NCBI RefSeq assembly: GCF_024707525.1
Contig: NZ_CP062231.1
Coordinates: 3,038,001-3,102,000, forward strand
Reading direction: 5' to 3'
DNA length: 64,000 nucleotides
Source: Rhizobium sp. TH2
GTDB taxonomy: Bacteria > Pseudomonadota > Alphaproteobacteria > Rhizobiales > Rhizobiaceae
Below, piece after piece: positions 1 to 9,079 of this stretch. Position numbers and translations under genes: made by a program. The notes under the pieces are model-generated. The model was not told the origin of the DNA, did no database searches, and saw only the letters and a list, made by a program, of their open reading frames with translations. Numbering within the stretch: the stretch's first letter is position 1; every line of letters starts with the position of its first letter.

Positions 1-395
1 GGAAACCTTCAATCAATGACCCCGTGGCGCTGAAGTCATGGCTGATAGCCCAAACACTCAAACTGAGGATACGTCACCGTGAGCTCTTCACCTTTGGTGA
101 GTATATTCCAATCGACGTTGGGGGTCTGAGAAGCGACAAGATCCTTGCATTCGAACGACGCCATGCCGGTATATCAGCAATCATTGCCGTGCCGCGCCTG
201 ATCCTCGATGCCGTGGCCGGTGGCAAACATCTCTCCCGGGATTACTGGGATGATACATCACTGACGATCCCGGCCGGCGTCTCCCATGTCAGCGATGCCT
301 TCGGAGACGGTGATGAGACCTTCGGCTGCGACGTTCCCATAGCCCGGATTTTCAGCCGGCGGCCGTTTGCGCTCCTGATGACGCCGCACCACTGA
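1..395 (+). CDS. treY: Malto-oligosyltrehalose synthase, C-terminal part (cut by window edge)
   Basis: The reading frame is open from the first bases to a TGA at 393-395 and encodes about 130 residues, so only the tail of the gene is in the window. The segment has the closing region of TreY: WLIAQTLKLR, a LFTFGEYIPI strand and a final WDDTSLTIP motif. TreY converts the reducing end of a maltodextrin into a trehalose unit, which TreZ then releases. treZ lies nearby at 3038-4816 on the other strand, which supports the call. No frameshift is visible here. The internal GTG at 24 is not a believable start, because family similarity continues across it. Confidence 0.8.
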   Translation, partial: KPSINDPVALKSWLIAQTLKLRIRHRELFTFGEYIPIDVGGLRSDKILAFERRHAGISAIIAVPRLILDAVAGGKHLSRDYWDDTSLTIPAGVSHVSDAFGDGDETFGCDVPIARIFSRRPFALLMTPHH

Positions 396-539
396 ACGAG
401 GACATCGCACGTCGAACCTTGAACGGCCCGGCCGGATCGACTAAATAGCGGCCATCGACCACACCAACAGGATGGTGCCCCATGGAATTCAACCCGAACG
501 CAACGCCGCCTTGCCTTGCCAATCGGGAATATCGAATCC

Positions 540-2150
540 ATGCCTGCATCCATTACGCTTTCCAATCTTTCGTGGTCCACGCCTGAGGGTCGCCCTCTTT
601 TCACCAATCTCGACCTGAGCTTCGGGCCGGAGCGCACGGCGCTCATCGGCCGCAATGGCGTCGGCAAATCTGTGGTGCTCAGGCTGATCACGGACGAACT
701 TGTTCCGGCGACCGGAACGGTCTCCGTCAGCGGCAGCATCGGCACGCTCGATCAGCGTGTCCAGATCACGCCTGACGAGACCATCGCCACCCTCTTCGGC
801 GCGGAAACGCCCCTTGCCACACTCCAGCGAGCGGAAGCCGGCGAAGCGACAACCGAGGAACTAGCATCGGCCGACTGGACGCTCGAAGCCCGGATGGCCG
901 CGGCATTGGCTCGCGCCGGACTGAATGCGGATACCGCTACCCCGCTCGCTGCACTGTCGGGCGGACAGCGCACACGTGCAGCGCTCGCCGCGCTGGTGTT
1001 CAAGGAGCCGGACTTCCTGCTGCTCGACGAGCCCACCAACAATCTCGACCGCGAAGGACGTGCCGCGGTGATCGACCTGCTTGCAGGCTGGAAGGGCGGC
1101 GCGGTCGTTGTCAGCCACGACCGTGAACTGCTCGAAACCGTCGATGTTATCGTTGAACTCACAACGCTGGGCGCCACGCGTTATGGCGGCAACTGGACGC
1201 AATACCGCGCCCGCAAGGCACTCGAACTGGCCGCCGCCGAACACGACCTCGCCGATGCCGAAAAACGGCTGACCGAGGTGGCGCGCGGCGCGCAGGCGAC
1301 GGCCGAGCGCAAGGCCCGCAAGGACTCAACCGGCAAGCGGGCCGCCGCCAAGGGCGACATGCCGCGAATTCTGATTGGCGCGCGCAAGGAGCATAGCGAG
1401 AACACCAGCGGCGGCAATGCCCGACTGACGGAACGGCTTCGCAGCGAGGCAGAGACTGATCTCGCCGCCGCCCGCGAGAGGATCGAAAGGCTTCGGGAAT
1501 TGTCGGTCACGCTGCCATCGACGGGTCTACCGGCCGGAAGACTCGTATTGCGCCTCGATGGGGTAACCGGCGGCTTTGATCCTGGCCAACCCATAATCGA
1601 GAACCTGTCTTTCGACATCAGGGGGCCGGATCGCATAGCCGTGACCGGCCCCAACGGATCAGGCAAATCCACACTGCTCGCTCTGATCACGGGTGCTCTT
1701 CGACCCTGGTCGGGAACAGTTCGCGCCGCAACGCCTTTTGCCATGCTCGACCAGCAGGTGAGCATCCTCGATCCGAAGACATCGATCCGCGACAATTTTC
1801 TGCGGATCAATCCGCATTCCTGCGAAAATGCCTGCCGCGCCGCGCTGGCCCGCTTCATGTTCCGGGCCGATGCGGCACTCCAGCAGGTCTCGACGTTGAG
1901 CGGCGGGCAATTGCTGCGTGCCGGCCTTGCCTGCGTACTTGGTGGCGCGAAGCCACCCTCCCTGCTCATTCTCGACGAACCGACCAACCATCTCGATATC
2001 GATTCCATCGCGGCCGTCGAGGCGGGTTTGCAGGCCTATGACGGTGCCCTGCTGATTGTCAGCCATGACGAGGTCTTCCTGGATGCGGTCGGCATGACCC
2101 GCAGACTTGAAATTCCAAACGAGGAACTCCCGACCGCCCCGCCGGGTTAA
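540..2150 (+). CDS. ABC-F family ATPase (Uup/EttA-like)
   Basis: A soluble protein of 536 residues with two ATP-binding cassettes and no membrane segment, which is the ABC-F arrangement. The first cassette has Walker A GRNGVGKS (residues 37-44), signature LSGGQ and Walker B LLLDEPTNNLD. The second has GPNGSGKS, LSGGQ and LILDEPTNHLD. A charged, Lys/Arg-rich linker of roughly 90 residues joins them. Members act on ribosomes, as translation factors or antibiotic protection proteins, or on branched DNA; nothing here decides which. I chose ATG 540 because the upstream TTG at 516 adds an unrelated tail. The cysteine hydrolase follows after 27 bases and may share the transcript. Confidence 0.85.
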   Translation: MPASITLSNLSWSTPEGRPLFTNLDLSFGPERTALIGRNGVGKSVVLRLITDELVPATGTVSVSGSIGTLDQRVQITPDETIATLFGAETPLATLQRAEAGEATTEELASADWTLEARMAAALARAGLNADTATPLAALSGGQRTRAALAALVFKEPDFLLLDEPTNNLDREGRAAVIDLLAGWKGGAVVVSHDRELLETVDVIVELTTLGATRYGGNWTQYRARKALELAAAEHDLADAEKRLTEVARGAQATAERKARKDSTGKRAAAKGDMPRILIGARKEHSENTSGGNARLTERLRSEAETDLAAARERIERLRELSVTLPSTGLPAGRLVLRLDGVTGGFDPGQPIIENLSFDIRGPDRIAVTGPNGSGKSTLLALITGALRPWSGTVRAATPFAMLDQQVSILDPKTSIRDNFLRINPHSCENACRAALARFMFRADAALQQVSTLSGGQLLRAGLACVLGGAKPPSLLILDEPTNHLDIDSIAAVEAGLQAYDGALLIVSHDEVFLDAVGMTRRLEIPNEELPTAPPG

Positions 2151-2177
2151 TCACGCACGAAATGGAGGGCCGCGCAA

Positions 2178-2768
2178 TTGCAGAACTGGCGTCATATTTG
2201 CATCGACATGCAACGTCTCTTCGCTGAGAAGACACCTTGGCACGTCGAATGGATGGATCGGGTCTCACCGCAGGTCTCGGAAATCGCCGGACGTTTTGCC
2301 AATTCCACCATATTCACGAGATTCGTGCCACCAAACCACGCCAGCGATCTGCCCGGCAAATGGCAGGATTACTACAAGAAATGGCGGATGATGACAGGTG
2401 AATACTTGCCGCCGGAACTCATAGATCTGATAGCCCCCCTCAAGCAATTCGTGCCGCCTGCCCGCATCTTCGACAAGTTCACCTATTCGCCTTGGCACGG
2501 CGGACATCTTCATCAGCGACTGACCGCAGAGCACGTGACCCAACTCGTCATCAGCGGGGGAGAAACGGATGTCTGCGTGCTCGCCACGGTGCTGGGAGCG
2601 ATCGACCATGGCTACGATGTCATTCTGCTGGAAGACGCCGTCTGCGGCAGCGCGGACGAAACCCACGAAGCGTCGCTCACGCTCCTGCGAAACCGGTTTT
2701 CCGTGCAGTTGTCCGTCGTGACGACGGACGAGTTTCTGTCTCAGGCGACCATGCCGGCCGGCGGATGA
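2178..2768 (+). CDS. Cysteine hydrolase of the isochorismatase family
   Basis: A 196-residue protein with the isochorismatase-like catalytic triad in order: Asp10 (CIDMQ), Lys100 (FDKFTYSPW) and Cys133 (GGETDVCVLA). The family hydrolyses amides and related compounds such as nicotinamide, N-carbamoyl compounds and isochorismate. The substrate cannot be read from the sequence. The start is a TTG at 2178 with a strong GGAGGG ribosome site 8 bases upstream. The next ATG (2208-2210) falls inside the catalytic CIDMQ motif, so it cannot be the start. It lies directly behind the ABC-F gene. It ends one base before the stop of the small gene on the other strand. Confidence 0.8.
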   Translation: MQNWRHICIDMQRLFAEKTPWHVEWMDRVSPQVSEIAGRFANSTIFTRFVPPNHASDLPGKWQDYYKKWRMMTGEYLPPELIDLIAPLKQFVPPARIFDKFTYSPWHGGHLHQRLTAEHVTQLVISGGETDVCVLATVLGAIDHGYDVILLEDAVCGSADETHEASLTLLRNRFSVQLSVVTTDEFLSQATMPAGG

Positions 2769-2769
2769 A

Positions 2770-2973
2770 CTATTGATCTTCCCTGGTCTTGAACGCATCC
2801 GAGACATTGCGCTTGCGAGGATCGCGGAGATTTTCGCCGGCCGCGTCGCGGTCATGCTCCGGATCATCCTTGGCGGGCAGATAGCCGCGCGGTCTGGTGC
2901 TTTCAGGTCCTTCCCACCGCGGTGACTGTTCGGTGGTTCCGGGGGCGCCGTTCTTGGGACTGTTGATTGCCAT
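2770..2973 (-). CDS. Small charged hypothetical protein
   Basis: A 67-residue protein rich in Pro, Asp, Glu, Arg and Lys, with no hydrophobic segment, probably unfolded on its own. I do not recognise a family. The ATG at 2973 has a very good ribosome site (AAGGAG, 7-8 bases upstream), which supports a real gene. It lies downstream of treZ on the same strand with a 64-base gap. A GGAAC at 3021-3025 (minus strand) is followed after 16 bases by CATT, one base off the general-stress promoter form, so it could be stress-induced. That is a weak inference. Confidence 0.6.
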   Translation of the reverse strand: MAINSPKNGAPGTTEQSPRWEGPESTRPRGYLPAKDDPEHDRDAAGENLRDPRKRNVSDAFKTREDQ

Positions 2974-3037
2974 GATTTGTCTCCTTTCGGTCATAAAAGA
3001 AATGACGGCAAATCCGGATGGTTCCATGCCGCACGCG

Positions 3038-4816
3038 TCAGGGCTCGGTGAACCAGATCATCGTCCAAGGCGACATCCACGATACGGAAACGTCACCTCG
3101 GGGGTAGAAGACGTTGGCCTTCGGCGGCACATCCATTTGCACGTCTCTATCGCCGAAATTTGCCATCAGCGTCAGCCTGCGCTCACCCTCGGCAAACCAG
3201 GTGACACGGACGACGCCCTCGCCGACCTCATATGCCGCAGGGCGAGTTCCGAGCGTGTCCAGCAAGGGCTGAACATGGATACAGCGAAGCTCAAGCAGGG
3301 ATTTGTAGAATGCCAGCCGTGCGGTGCCTGCAGGCGTGTCGCGCTTTTCCCAGCGAAGCTTTGCCGACAGGAATGTCTCCAGTTGGGTCGGATCGGGGGC
3401 ATCGTCGGCATCGCCCGCAAAACCCGGCATGCGCGCAAGCTCGCTCTTCCGACCTTCGCGCACGGCGGCATTGAGTTCGTCATCGAAGTCGCAGAAGAAG
3501 GGAAAGGGCTCCAGCGCCCCCCATTCCTCGCCCATGAAAAGCATGGGGATCTGCGGAGCAAGCAGATAGATCGCCGCAAGCGCCCGCAGCCGGATGGAGT
3601 CGATCGAAGCGGATAACCGGTCGCCATAGGCCCGATTGCCGATCTGGTCATGGTTCTGGATGAAGGCGATGAAAGCCGTCGGCGGCAGATGCGCGCTCGC
3701 GGCGCCGCGTGGCGTCCCACGGAAGGGCATCACTTCGCCCTGGTAGACGAAGCCCTCGGCCAGCGCCAGCGCCAGCTTTTTCAAGTCACCGGCATAGTCC
3801 GCATAATAGCCGATGTGTTCGCCAGTGGCCGCCACGTGCAGCACGTGATGCATGTCATCGTTCCATTGGGCGGTGAAATGCTTCGGCTTTCCTTGCGGGG
3901 CACGCTCGAGCAGGGATGCCTCGTTCTCCTCGTTCTCGAGGATCAGATGGATATGCCGGCCGTTGGTTTCCTCCCGGATACGGCGCGATATCTCATGCAT
4001 GATGTGTTCGTCGCTATCGTCCGTGATGGCGTGGACCGCATCGAAGCGCAGGCCGTCAAATCTGAATTCATGGAGCCAGTAGAGCGCATTCTCGATGAAG
4101 AAATCCCGTACGGCGCGCGAACCATCCCCATCGAAATTGATGCCAGCGCCCCATGGGCTGCGGTGCCGTTCAGTGAAAATCGGCGCATAGAGCGGAAGAT
4201 AGTTTCCGTCCGGGCCGAGGTGATTATAGACGACATCGAGAAACACCGACATCGACCGCAGATGCGCTTCGTCGATCAATGCGCGCAGGTCTTCGGGATG
4301 GCCGTAGCTCGAATCCGGCGCATAGGGCAGCACGCCATCATAGCCCCAATTCCGGCTCCCACGAAAATCCGCGAGCGGCATGATCTGGATTGCGGTGATG
4401 CCAAGTTCGTTGAGATGATCGAGCTTTTCGATCGCCGCCCCGAATGTGCCCGCCTCGGTGAACGTCCCCATATGCAGTTCGTAGATCACCGTCTCGGCCC
4501 ATGGACGGCCCGCCCAATCGGGGCTTTTCCATTGATATGCCTTGGCATCGATGACCACGGATGGGCCGTGGATATCGTTCGGCTGATAGCGCGAGGCAGG
4601 ATCGGGCACCTCGGTTTCGTCCTCGAGGACAAAACAGTATCGTGTTCCCGCGCCGGCATCGGCGAGATCAAGGATGTGCCAGCCGTTTTCGTCGCGGCGC
4701 ATCGGCTCAGGGCTGCGACCTTCAATCAGGATGTCGATGCGACCCTGCTTCGGCGCCCAAAGCCGGAATGTCGTGGAATGATCGCCGAGGACCGGTCCAA
4801 AGCTGTAGAATGCCAA
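3038..4816 (-). CDS. treZ: Malto-oligosyltrehalose trehalohydrolase
   Basis: A 592-residue GH13 enzyme that cuts trehalose from the end of maltooligosyl-trehalose, the second step of the TreYZ route from glycogen or maltodextrin. An N-terminal beta domain (FRLWAPKQ, residues 17-24) precedes the GH13 barrel. The catalytic residues are visible: nucleophile Asp259 (GLRFDA), acid/base Glu294 (LILENEE) and the later Asp of FIQNHDQIGN. The length is normal for the family. The start is a TTG at 4816 that gives the usual AFYSFGPVL opening. The upstream gap holds a good EcfG-type stress promoter (4847-4872), in keeping with trehalose as a stress protectant. Confidence 0.92.
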   Translation of the reverse strand: MAFYSFGPVLGDHSTTFRLWAPKQGRIDILIEGRSPEPMRRDENGWHILDLADAGAGTRYCFVLEDETEVPDPASRYQPNDIHGPSVVIDAKAYQWKSPDWAGRPWAETVIYELHMGTFTEAGTFGAAIEKLDHLNELGITAIQIMPLADFRGSRNWGYDGVLPYAPDSSYGHPEDLRALIDEAHLRSMSVFLDVVYNHLGPDGNYLPLYAPIFTERHRSPWGAGINFDGDGSRAVRDFFIENALYWLHEFRFDGLRFDAVHAITDDSDEHIMHEISRRIREETNGRHIHLILENEENEASLLERAPQGKPKHFTAQWNDDMHHVLHVAATGEHIGYYADYAGDLKKLALALAEGFVYQGEVMPFRGTPRGAASAHLPPTAFIAFIQNHDQIGNRAYGDRLSASIDSIRLRALAAIYLLAPQIPMLFMGEEWGALEPFPFFCDFDDELNAAVREGRKSELARMPGFAGDADDAPDPTQLETFLSAKLRWEKRDTPAGTARLAFYKSLLELRCIHVQPLLDTLGTRPAAYEVGEGVVRVTWFAEGERRLTLMANFGDRDVQMDVPPKANVFYPRGDVSVSWMSPWTMIWFTEP

Positions 4817-4846
4817 CGCTCGCCCTCGCTGCTGATCACCTGATCG

Positions 4847-4872
4847 AACGAGAGAAACCGCGTGAACGTTCC
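4847..4872 (-). promoter_or_regulatory. EcfG (general stress) promoter of treZ
   Basis: Read on the minus strand, GGAAC (4872-4868) is followed by 17 bases and CGTT (4850-4847). This matches the consensus GGAAC-N16/17-CGTT recognised by the alphaproteobacterial general stress sigma factor EcfG/RpoE2. It lies about 30 bases before the treZ start, a suitable distance. The match is read directly; use by EcfG is inferred. Confidence 0.65.
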
Positions 4873-4885
4873 AAATTTTCTTCGG

Positions 4886-5527
4886 TTAATCCGCGGGCCG
4901 CACGGCATCGGGATGCGCTGCGGCAAAGGCGGGAAGCGCCCGGCAGCGCTCGGCGATTTCAAGCAACCGTTTGCAGCCCGACACATCCGCCCCCCAGCGT
5001 TCGGCGTTGTAGACCTGCGGCACGAGGCAGAAATCGGCCATTCCAGGTGAATCTGCATGGCAGAACGCACCTGTCGCGGGATCATCGAGCATCGCCTCGA
5101 AAGCCTTTAGCCCCTGCCCGATGAACCGCCGCATCCATTCCGGCCGCGCCTCGTCCCGGCCGGTCAGCTCGACGACATGCGCGGCCACGTGGCTGTTGCA
5201 GATCGGATGGATGTCCATCGCGATAGCATAGGACAGCGCGCGGACACGATGCCGGCCGAGCGGATCGGCAGGCAGGATATGCGCCTCTGGATGCATCTCG
5301 GCGAGATACTCGATGATCGCCAGCGATTGGGTCATTTTCTGCCCATCAAGCTCCAGCGTCGGGAGAAGACCCTGCGGGTTGAGATCGAGATAGGCGCCCT
5401 GCCTATGCTCGCCCTTCAGGATATCGACCGGCACGGACTCATGTTTCAGCCCGACCGCATTGAGAGCGATGCGCACCCGATAACTGGCGGACGACCGCCA
5501 GTAGTCGTGGAGGACGACCTCGCTCAT
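4886..5527 (-). CDS. maiA: Maleylacetoacetate isomerase (zeta-class glutathione S-transferase)
   Basis: A 213-residue cytosolic protein with the zeta GST signature SSASYRVRIALN near residues 12-23, including the catalytic Ser pair. The helical C-terminal domain follows (YAIAMDIHPICN region). It isomerises maleylacetoacetate to fumarylacetoacetate with glutathione, the fifth step of tyrosine degradation. Its ATG overlaps the stop codon of fahA by four bases (5524-5527), so the two are translationally coupled. It is the last gene of the hmgA-fahA-maiA operon. treZ lies 69 bases further on, with its own promoter candidate. Confidence 0.92.
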   Translation of the reverse strand: MSEVVLHDYWRSSASYRVRIALNAVGLKHESVPVDILKGEHRQGAYLDLNPQGLLPTLELDGQKMTQSLAIIEYLAEMHPEAHILPADPLGRHRVRALSYAIAMDIHPICNSHVAAHVVELTGRDEARPEWMRRFIGQGLKAFEAMLDDPATGAFCHADSPGMADFCLVPQVYNAERWGADVSGCKRLLEIAERCRALPAFAAAHPDAVRPAD

Positions 5528-6549
5528 GCGGCAGCGGACCCGCCCGCTTCGGTGACCGTCTGCTCGATCGCACCGAATATCGAGTGGCCCGTGCGGTCCT
5601 TCATCTCGATGCGGACGGTGTCGCCGAATTTCAGGAACGGCGTCTTTGCCGCCCCGGTTTCGATCTTCTCGATGGTGCGGATTTCAGCGATGCAGGAATA
5701 TCCGTCGCCGCCATCGGCGATCGATTTGCCGTGGCCGCCGTCGCGCTTGTTGGACACTGTGCCCGAGCCGATGATCGATCCGGCCGAAAGGCTGCGGGTC
5801 TTCGCGGCATGCGCAATGAGCTGGCCGAAATCGAAGATCATGTCCACGCCGGCATTGGCCTTGCCGAATGCCTTGCCGTTGCAGCTGACCAGCAGCGGCA
5901 GATGCAGCTTGCCGTCTTTCCAGGCGTCACCCAGTTCGTCGGGCGTGACCGCCGCAGGCGAGAAGGCGGAGGCGGGCTTCGATTGGAAAAAACCAAAACC
6001 CTTGGCGAGTTCATTCGGCACCAAATGCCTAAGCGACACATCATTGACCAGCATGACCAGCCGGATCGCGTCGCGCGCCTGTTCCGGCGTGGCACCCATC
6101 GGCACGTCATCGACGATCACCGCCACCTCGCCTTCCATGTCGATGCCGTAGCCCTCGTCGGCCGCGACGATGGGGTCGCGCGGGCCGATGAAGCTGTCGG
6201 AGCCTCCCTGGTACATCAGCGGATCGGTCCAGAAGCTCTCCGGCATCTCGCCATCGCGCGCCTTTCGAACCAGCTCGACGTGATTGACATAGGCCGAACC
6301 ATCCGCCCATTGATAGGCGCGCGGCAAAGGCGACGATGCATCATGCTCATGAAAGCGCATCGATGGCTGCGAACCAATCTCCAGCCCCTCGGCGACTCGC
6401 TCCAGACGTGGACCGACATGGGCCCAGTCGTCGAGTGCCGCCTGCAGCGTGCGCGCGATATGCCCGACTTCCGAGCAGAGCGTCAGATCCTTGGACACGA
6501 CCACCAGCCGGCCGTCGCGCGTGGAATCCTTCAGTGTCGCCAATTTCAT
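5524..6549 (-). CDS. fahA: Fumarylacetoacetase / fumarylacetoacetate hydrolase family protein
   Basis: A 341-residue member of the FAH superfamily. The metal-binding segment appears as the acidic run around MEGEVAVIVDDVP, followed by RLVMLVNDVSLR and later the GSGTV strand and the AEIRTIE segment. It is expected to split fumarylacetoacetate into fumarate and acetoacetate. The bacterial form is shorter than the animal enzyme, which is normal for this family in Proteobacteria. I chose ATG 6549, which has a GGGAGG site about 8 bases upstream, over a longer frame that runs into hmgA. Its position between hmgA and maiA fixes the role. Confidence 0.9.
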   Translation of the reverse strand: MKLATLKDSTRDGRLVVVSKDLTLCSEVGHIARTLQAALDDWAHVGPRLERVAEGLEIGSQPSMRFHEHDASSPLPRAYQWADGSAYVNHVELVRKARDGEMPESFWTDPLMYQGGSDSFIGPRDPIVAADEGYGIDMEGEVAVIVDDVPMGATPEQARDAIRLVMLVNDVSLRHLVPNELAKGFGFFQSKPASAFSPAAVTPDELGDAWKDGKLHLPLLVSCNGKAFGKANAGVDMIFDFGQLIAHAAKTRSLSAGSIIGSGTVSNKRDGGHGKSIADGGDGYSCIAEIRTIEKIETGAAKTPFLKFGDTVRIEMKDRTGHSIFGAIEQTVTEAGGSAAA

Positions 6550-6592
6550 GAGCCGTCTGCCTCCCGTTTTGATTCTTCTCCCGGATACAAGC

Positions 6593-7954
6593 CTACTTGA
6601 TGCCGGGCGTCCCGTCGAATTTCCTTTCGAGCCCATCCCAGCACTCGAGATAGTCGTCCTGCAGCGTCTCCAGTTCGGCCGCATACCGGGTCAATTGCTG
6701 AGGGTAGCGGGTCTCGAACATGAAAGCCATCGTATGATCGAGCTTGACCGGCTTGAGTTCGGAATTCGATGCCTTCTCGAATCCTGACGCGTCCGGTCCA
6801 TGCGGCAGCATCATGTTGTGCAGGCTGACACCGCCCGGCACGAACCCTTCTTCCTTGGCGTCGTACTGGCCATGGATCAGGCCCATGAATTCGCTCATGA
6901 TGTTGCGATGGTACCAGGGCGGTCGGAACGTATGTTCCGCCACCAGCCATCGCGGCGGGAAGATGACGAAATCGACATTCGCCGTCCCCGCCTCTTCGGT
7001 CGGCGCGGTCAGGACCGTGAAAATCGAGGGATCCGGATGGTCGAACAGGATCGCGCCGACGGGCGAAAATGTCCTGAGATCGTATTTGAACGGCGTGTAG
7101 TTGCCGTGCCAGGCGACGACATCGAGCGGCGAGTGGCCGATCTCGGTGACATAGAACTTGCCGCACCATTTCACATGCACGCGGCACGGCGTTTCCTTGT
7201 CCTCGTAGGCGGCGACCGGCGTCTTGAAGTCGCGCGGATTGGCAAGACAATTGGCGCCGATCGGACCGCGATCCGGCATGGTGAACTTGGCGCCATAATT
7301 CTCGCAGATATAGCCGCGCCAGCCGTCGCCTTCGCCGAGCCGGCTGACCTTGAACATCATGCCGCGCGGCACGAGGCAGATTTCCAGCGGCTCGACATCC
7401 ATGATGCCCATCTCGGTGAAAACCCGGATCGCCCCGACCTGCGGCACGATCAACAGCTCACCATCGGCATCGAAGAAATAGTCGTCCACCATGTCGTCGT
7501 TGAGGACATAGACGTGTGCGGCCATGCCGACCTGGGTCATGACGTCGCCGGCGGCCGTCATCGTGCGCATGCCCTGGAGAAAGTTCGTCGGCTCTGACGG
7601 CATGGGGGTTGGGCCCCAGCGCAATTGACCGAGCGGAAGTGAGTGATCATCCAGACATGGCGCGGATTTCCACTGGGGATAGCTGGCATTCGAAAAGCGC
7701 CGTGTATGCCGAACGCTCGGCCGGATGCGATAGAGCCACGAGCGCTCGTTGGTCCCACGCGGCGCGGTGAACGGCGAGCCCGAAAGCTGCTCGGCATAGA
7801 GGCCGTAATTGCATTTCTGCGGACTGTTCTGGCCCTGCGGCAGCGCACCCTGCAGCGACTCGGTCTCGAAGTCGTTGCCGAAGCCCGGCATATAGGCGGG
7901 CTGGTTGCTGGTCTGTGCGGTTATGGCGGAATATCCCTCGGTGCCGACGTCCAT
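6593..7954 (-). CDS. hmgA: Homogentisate 1,2-dioxygenase
   Basis: A 453-residue non-haem iron dioxygenase that opens the ring of homogentisate to maleylacetoacetate. The opening [20 protein letters not shown] is typical. The C-terminal iron site is visible in [18 protein letters not shown] (His and Glu ligands) and [12 protein letters not shown]. The start is ATG 7954, which has GGAGG 7 bases upstream; a frame five codons longer is possible but poorly supported. It heads the hmgA-fahA-maiA operon and is transcribed away from the MarR-type gene at 8031. The 76-base gap between them carries a clear inverted repeat. Confidence 0.95.
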   Translation of the reverse strand: MDVGTEGYSAITAQTSNQPAYMPGFGNDFETESLQGALPQGQNSPQKCNYGLYAEQLSGSPFTAPRGTNERSWLYRIRPSVRHTRRFSNASYPQWKSAPCLDDHSLPLGQLRWGPTPMPSEPTNFLQGMRTMTAAGDVMTQVGMAAHVYVLNDDMVDDYFFDADGELLIVPQVGAIRVFTEMGIMDVEPLEICLVPRGMMFKVSRLGEGDGWRGYICENYGAKFTMPDRGPIGANCLANPRDFKTPVAAYEDKETPCRVHVKWCGKFYVTEIGHSPLDVVAWHGNYTPFKYDLRTFSPVGAILFDHPDPSIFTVLTAPTEEAGTANVDFVIFPPRWLVAEHTFRPPWYHRNIMSEFMGLIHGQYDAKEEGFVPGGVSLHNMMLPHGPDASGFEKASNSELKPVKLDHTMAFMFETRYPQQLTRYAAELETLQDDYLECWDGLERKFDGTPGIK

Positions 7955-7989
7955 GACGGTTCCTCCCATTGCAGGATTGCGTGATATTG

Positions 7990-8018
7990 GTTACATCGGT
8001 AACTGTTGAAAATGTAAC
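7990..8018. promoter_or_regulatory. Inverted repeat between hmgA and marR (probable operator)
   Basis: GTTACAT (7990-7996) and ATGTAAC (8012-8018) form perfect 7-bp arms across a 15-base spacer. A second overlapping near-palindrome, GTTAC-ATCG-GTAAC, sits at 7990-8003. It lies in the short divergent gap, where a MarR-type repressor could control both its own gene and hmgA. Binding is inferred. Confidence 0.55.
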
Positions 8019-8030
8019 TATCAAGGCGCT

Positions 8031-8483
8031 ATGGCCGATCAATTCGAACTTGAACACTTCCTGCCCTATCGGCTAAACCGTGCAGCCGAGGCCGTCAGCC
8101 TGAGTTTTTCACGCATCTATAAATCGCGCTACGACATGACGCGCCCGGAATGGCGGACGCTCGCGGCCCTCGGCGCCGTTGGCCGCATGACGGCAACGGC
8201 GATCGGCGCGCATTCCAGCATGCACAAGACCAAGGTCAGCCGCGCGATCAGTGCGCTCGAGGAGCGCCGCTGGATCAAGCGGACGGAAGCTGAGAACGAC
8301 CGCCGCGTCGAGCATATCGAACTCACTCCACACGGTCGCAAGGCCTATGAGGATCTCGCCGAACACGCCCGTGCCTATCAGTCTCAACTTACTGCAATAC
8401 TTGGCCGCAAGGGATTGAAATCATTCGAAGACGGATTGGATTCCGTAGAGTCGGCCATCCGCCAGGGCAAGCTGCCGGGTTAA
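8031..8483 (+). CDS. MarR family regulator of homogentisate genes (HmgR-like)
   Basis: A 150-residue winged-helix protein. The recognition region MTATAIGAHSSMHKTKVSRAISALEERRWIKR (residues ~58-89) and the wing RRVEHIELTPHGR are standard for MarR. Members are dimers released from DNA by small aromatic acids. It is divergent from hmgA across a 76-base gap with an inverted repeat, so it probably represses the homogentisate operon and responds to homogentisate or a related acid; that ligand is inferred. Its stop overlaps the stop of the convergent Lrp gene by four bases. Confidence 0.85.
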   Translation: MADQFELEHFLPYRLNRAAEAVSLSFSRIYKSRYDMTRPEWRTLAALGAVGRMTATAIGAHSSMHKTKVSRAISALEERRWIKRTEAENDRRVEHIELTPHGRKAYEDLAEHARAYQSQLTAILGRKGLKSFEDGLDSVESAIRQGKLPG

Positions 8484-8953
8484 CGGATTTCGGGCAGCGG
8501 CAGCGCGCCGTCACGCTTCAGCGTATTGAGCACGATCGAAGTCTTCACATGCTGAACCGATTCGTGGGGCAGTAGTACGTCGTTGACGAATTCCGAGAGG
8601 CCATTCAGGTCCCGCGCCGCGATCTTGAGGTGGTAGTCCATCTCGCCAGTGAGCGCGAAGGCCTCGAGCACTTCGGGCAATGAATTCACCAACTGGGCGA
8701 ACCGCCGCGCATTATCCCTGTTGTGGGTGGCGAGCGTCACCGAGATCACCACCAGCAGGCCGAGCCCGATCTTCGCCGGATCGAGGCTCGCCCGGTAGCC
8801 GCTGATCACACCTTCCGCTTCCAGCCGCGCCCGCCGGCGCGAGCACTGCGATGCAGACAGCGCAATCCGCTCCGAGAGTTCGATATTCGTGAGCCTGCCG
8901 TCAGCCTGCAGTGCGTGAAGAATCTTGAGATCGAATCCATCGAGTTGCGTCAT
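8480..8953 (-). CDS. Lrp/AsnC family regulator
   Basis: A 157-residue protein with an N-terminal helix-turn-helix (LKILHALQADGRLTNIELSE, ALSASQCSRRRARLEAEGVI) and a C-terminal RAM ligand-binding domain (LEAFALTGEMDYHLKI region). Lrp-type regulators bind amino acids. Divergence from hppD suggests that it senses tyrosine, phenylalanine or a keto-acid and controls 4-hydroxyphenylpyruvate oxidation. I chose ATG 8953; the GTG directly before it (8956) fits the upstream GGAGG equally well. It converges with the MarR gene. Confidence 0.85.
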   Translation of the reverse strand: MTQLDGFDLKILHALQADGRLTNIELSERIALSASQCSRRRARLEAEGVISGYRASLDPAKIGLGLLVVISVTLATHNRDNARRFAQLVNSLPEVLEAFALTGEMDYHLKIAARDLNGLSEFVNDVLLPHESVQHVKTSIVLNTLKRDGALPLPEIR

Positions 8954-8993
8954 CACGCAAAAATCCTCCAATCCATGCACGTTTCACGCATAG

Positions 8994-9005
8994 ATTGGCG
9001 CCAAT
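8994..9005. promoter_or_regulatory. 12-bp palindrome between lrp and hppD
   Basis: ATTGGCGCCAAT is a perfect palindrome in the 126-base divergent gap between the Lrp-type gene and hppD. It could be an operator for the Lrp-type protein. The evidence is position and symmetry only. Confidence 0.35.
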
Positions 9006-9079
9006 GACGTCCGAATGCAAGCACATTGCGCCGCTGACGTGGCATCATGCGCATTACCATTTGAGACGAGGAGAAAACG

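Noticed and set aside
1..395. A degraded treY pseudogene
   Set aside because: The frame is intact to a normal C-terminus and only the window edge truncates it.
3650..4843. A 397-codon open frame antisense to treZ
   Set aside because: treZ has a complete GH13 active site on the other strand; this frame shows no domain and no ribosome site.
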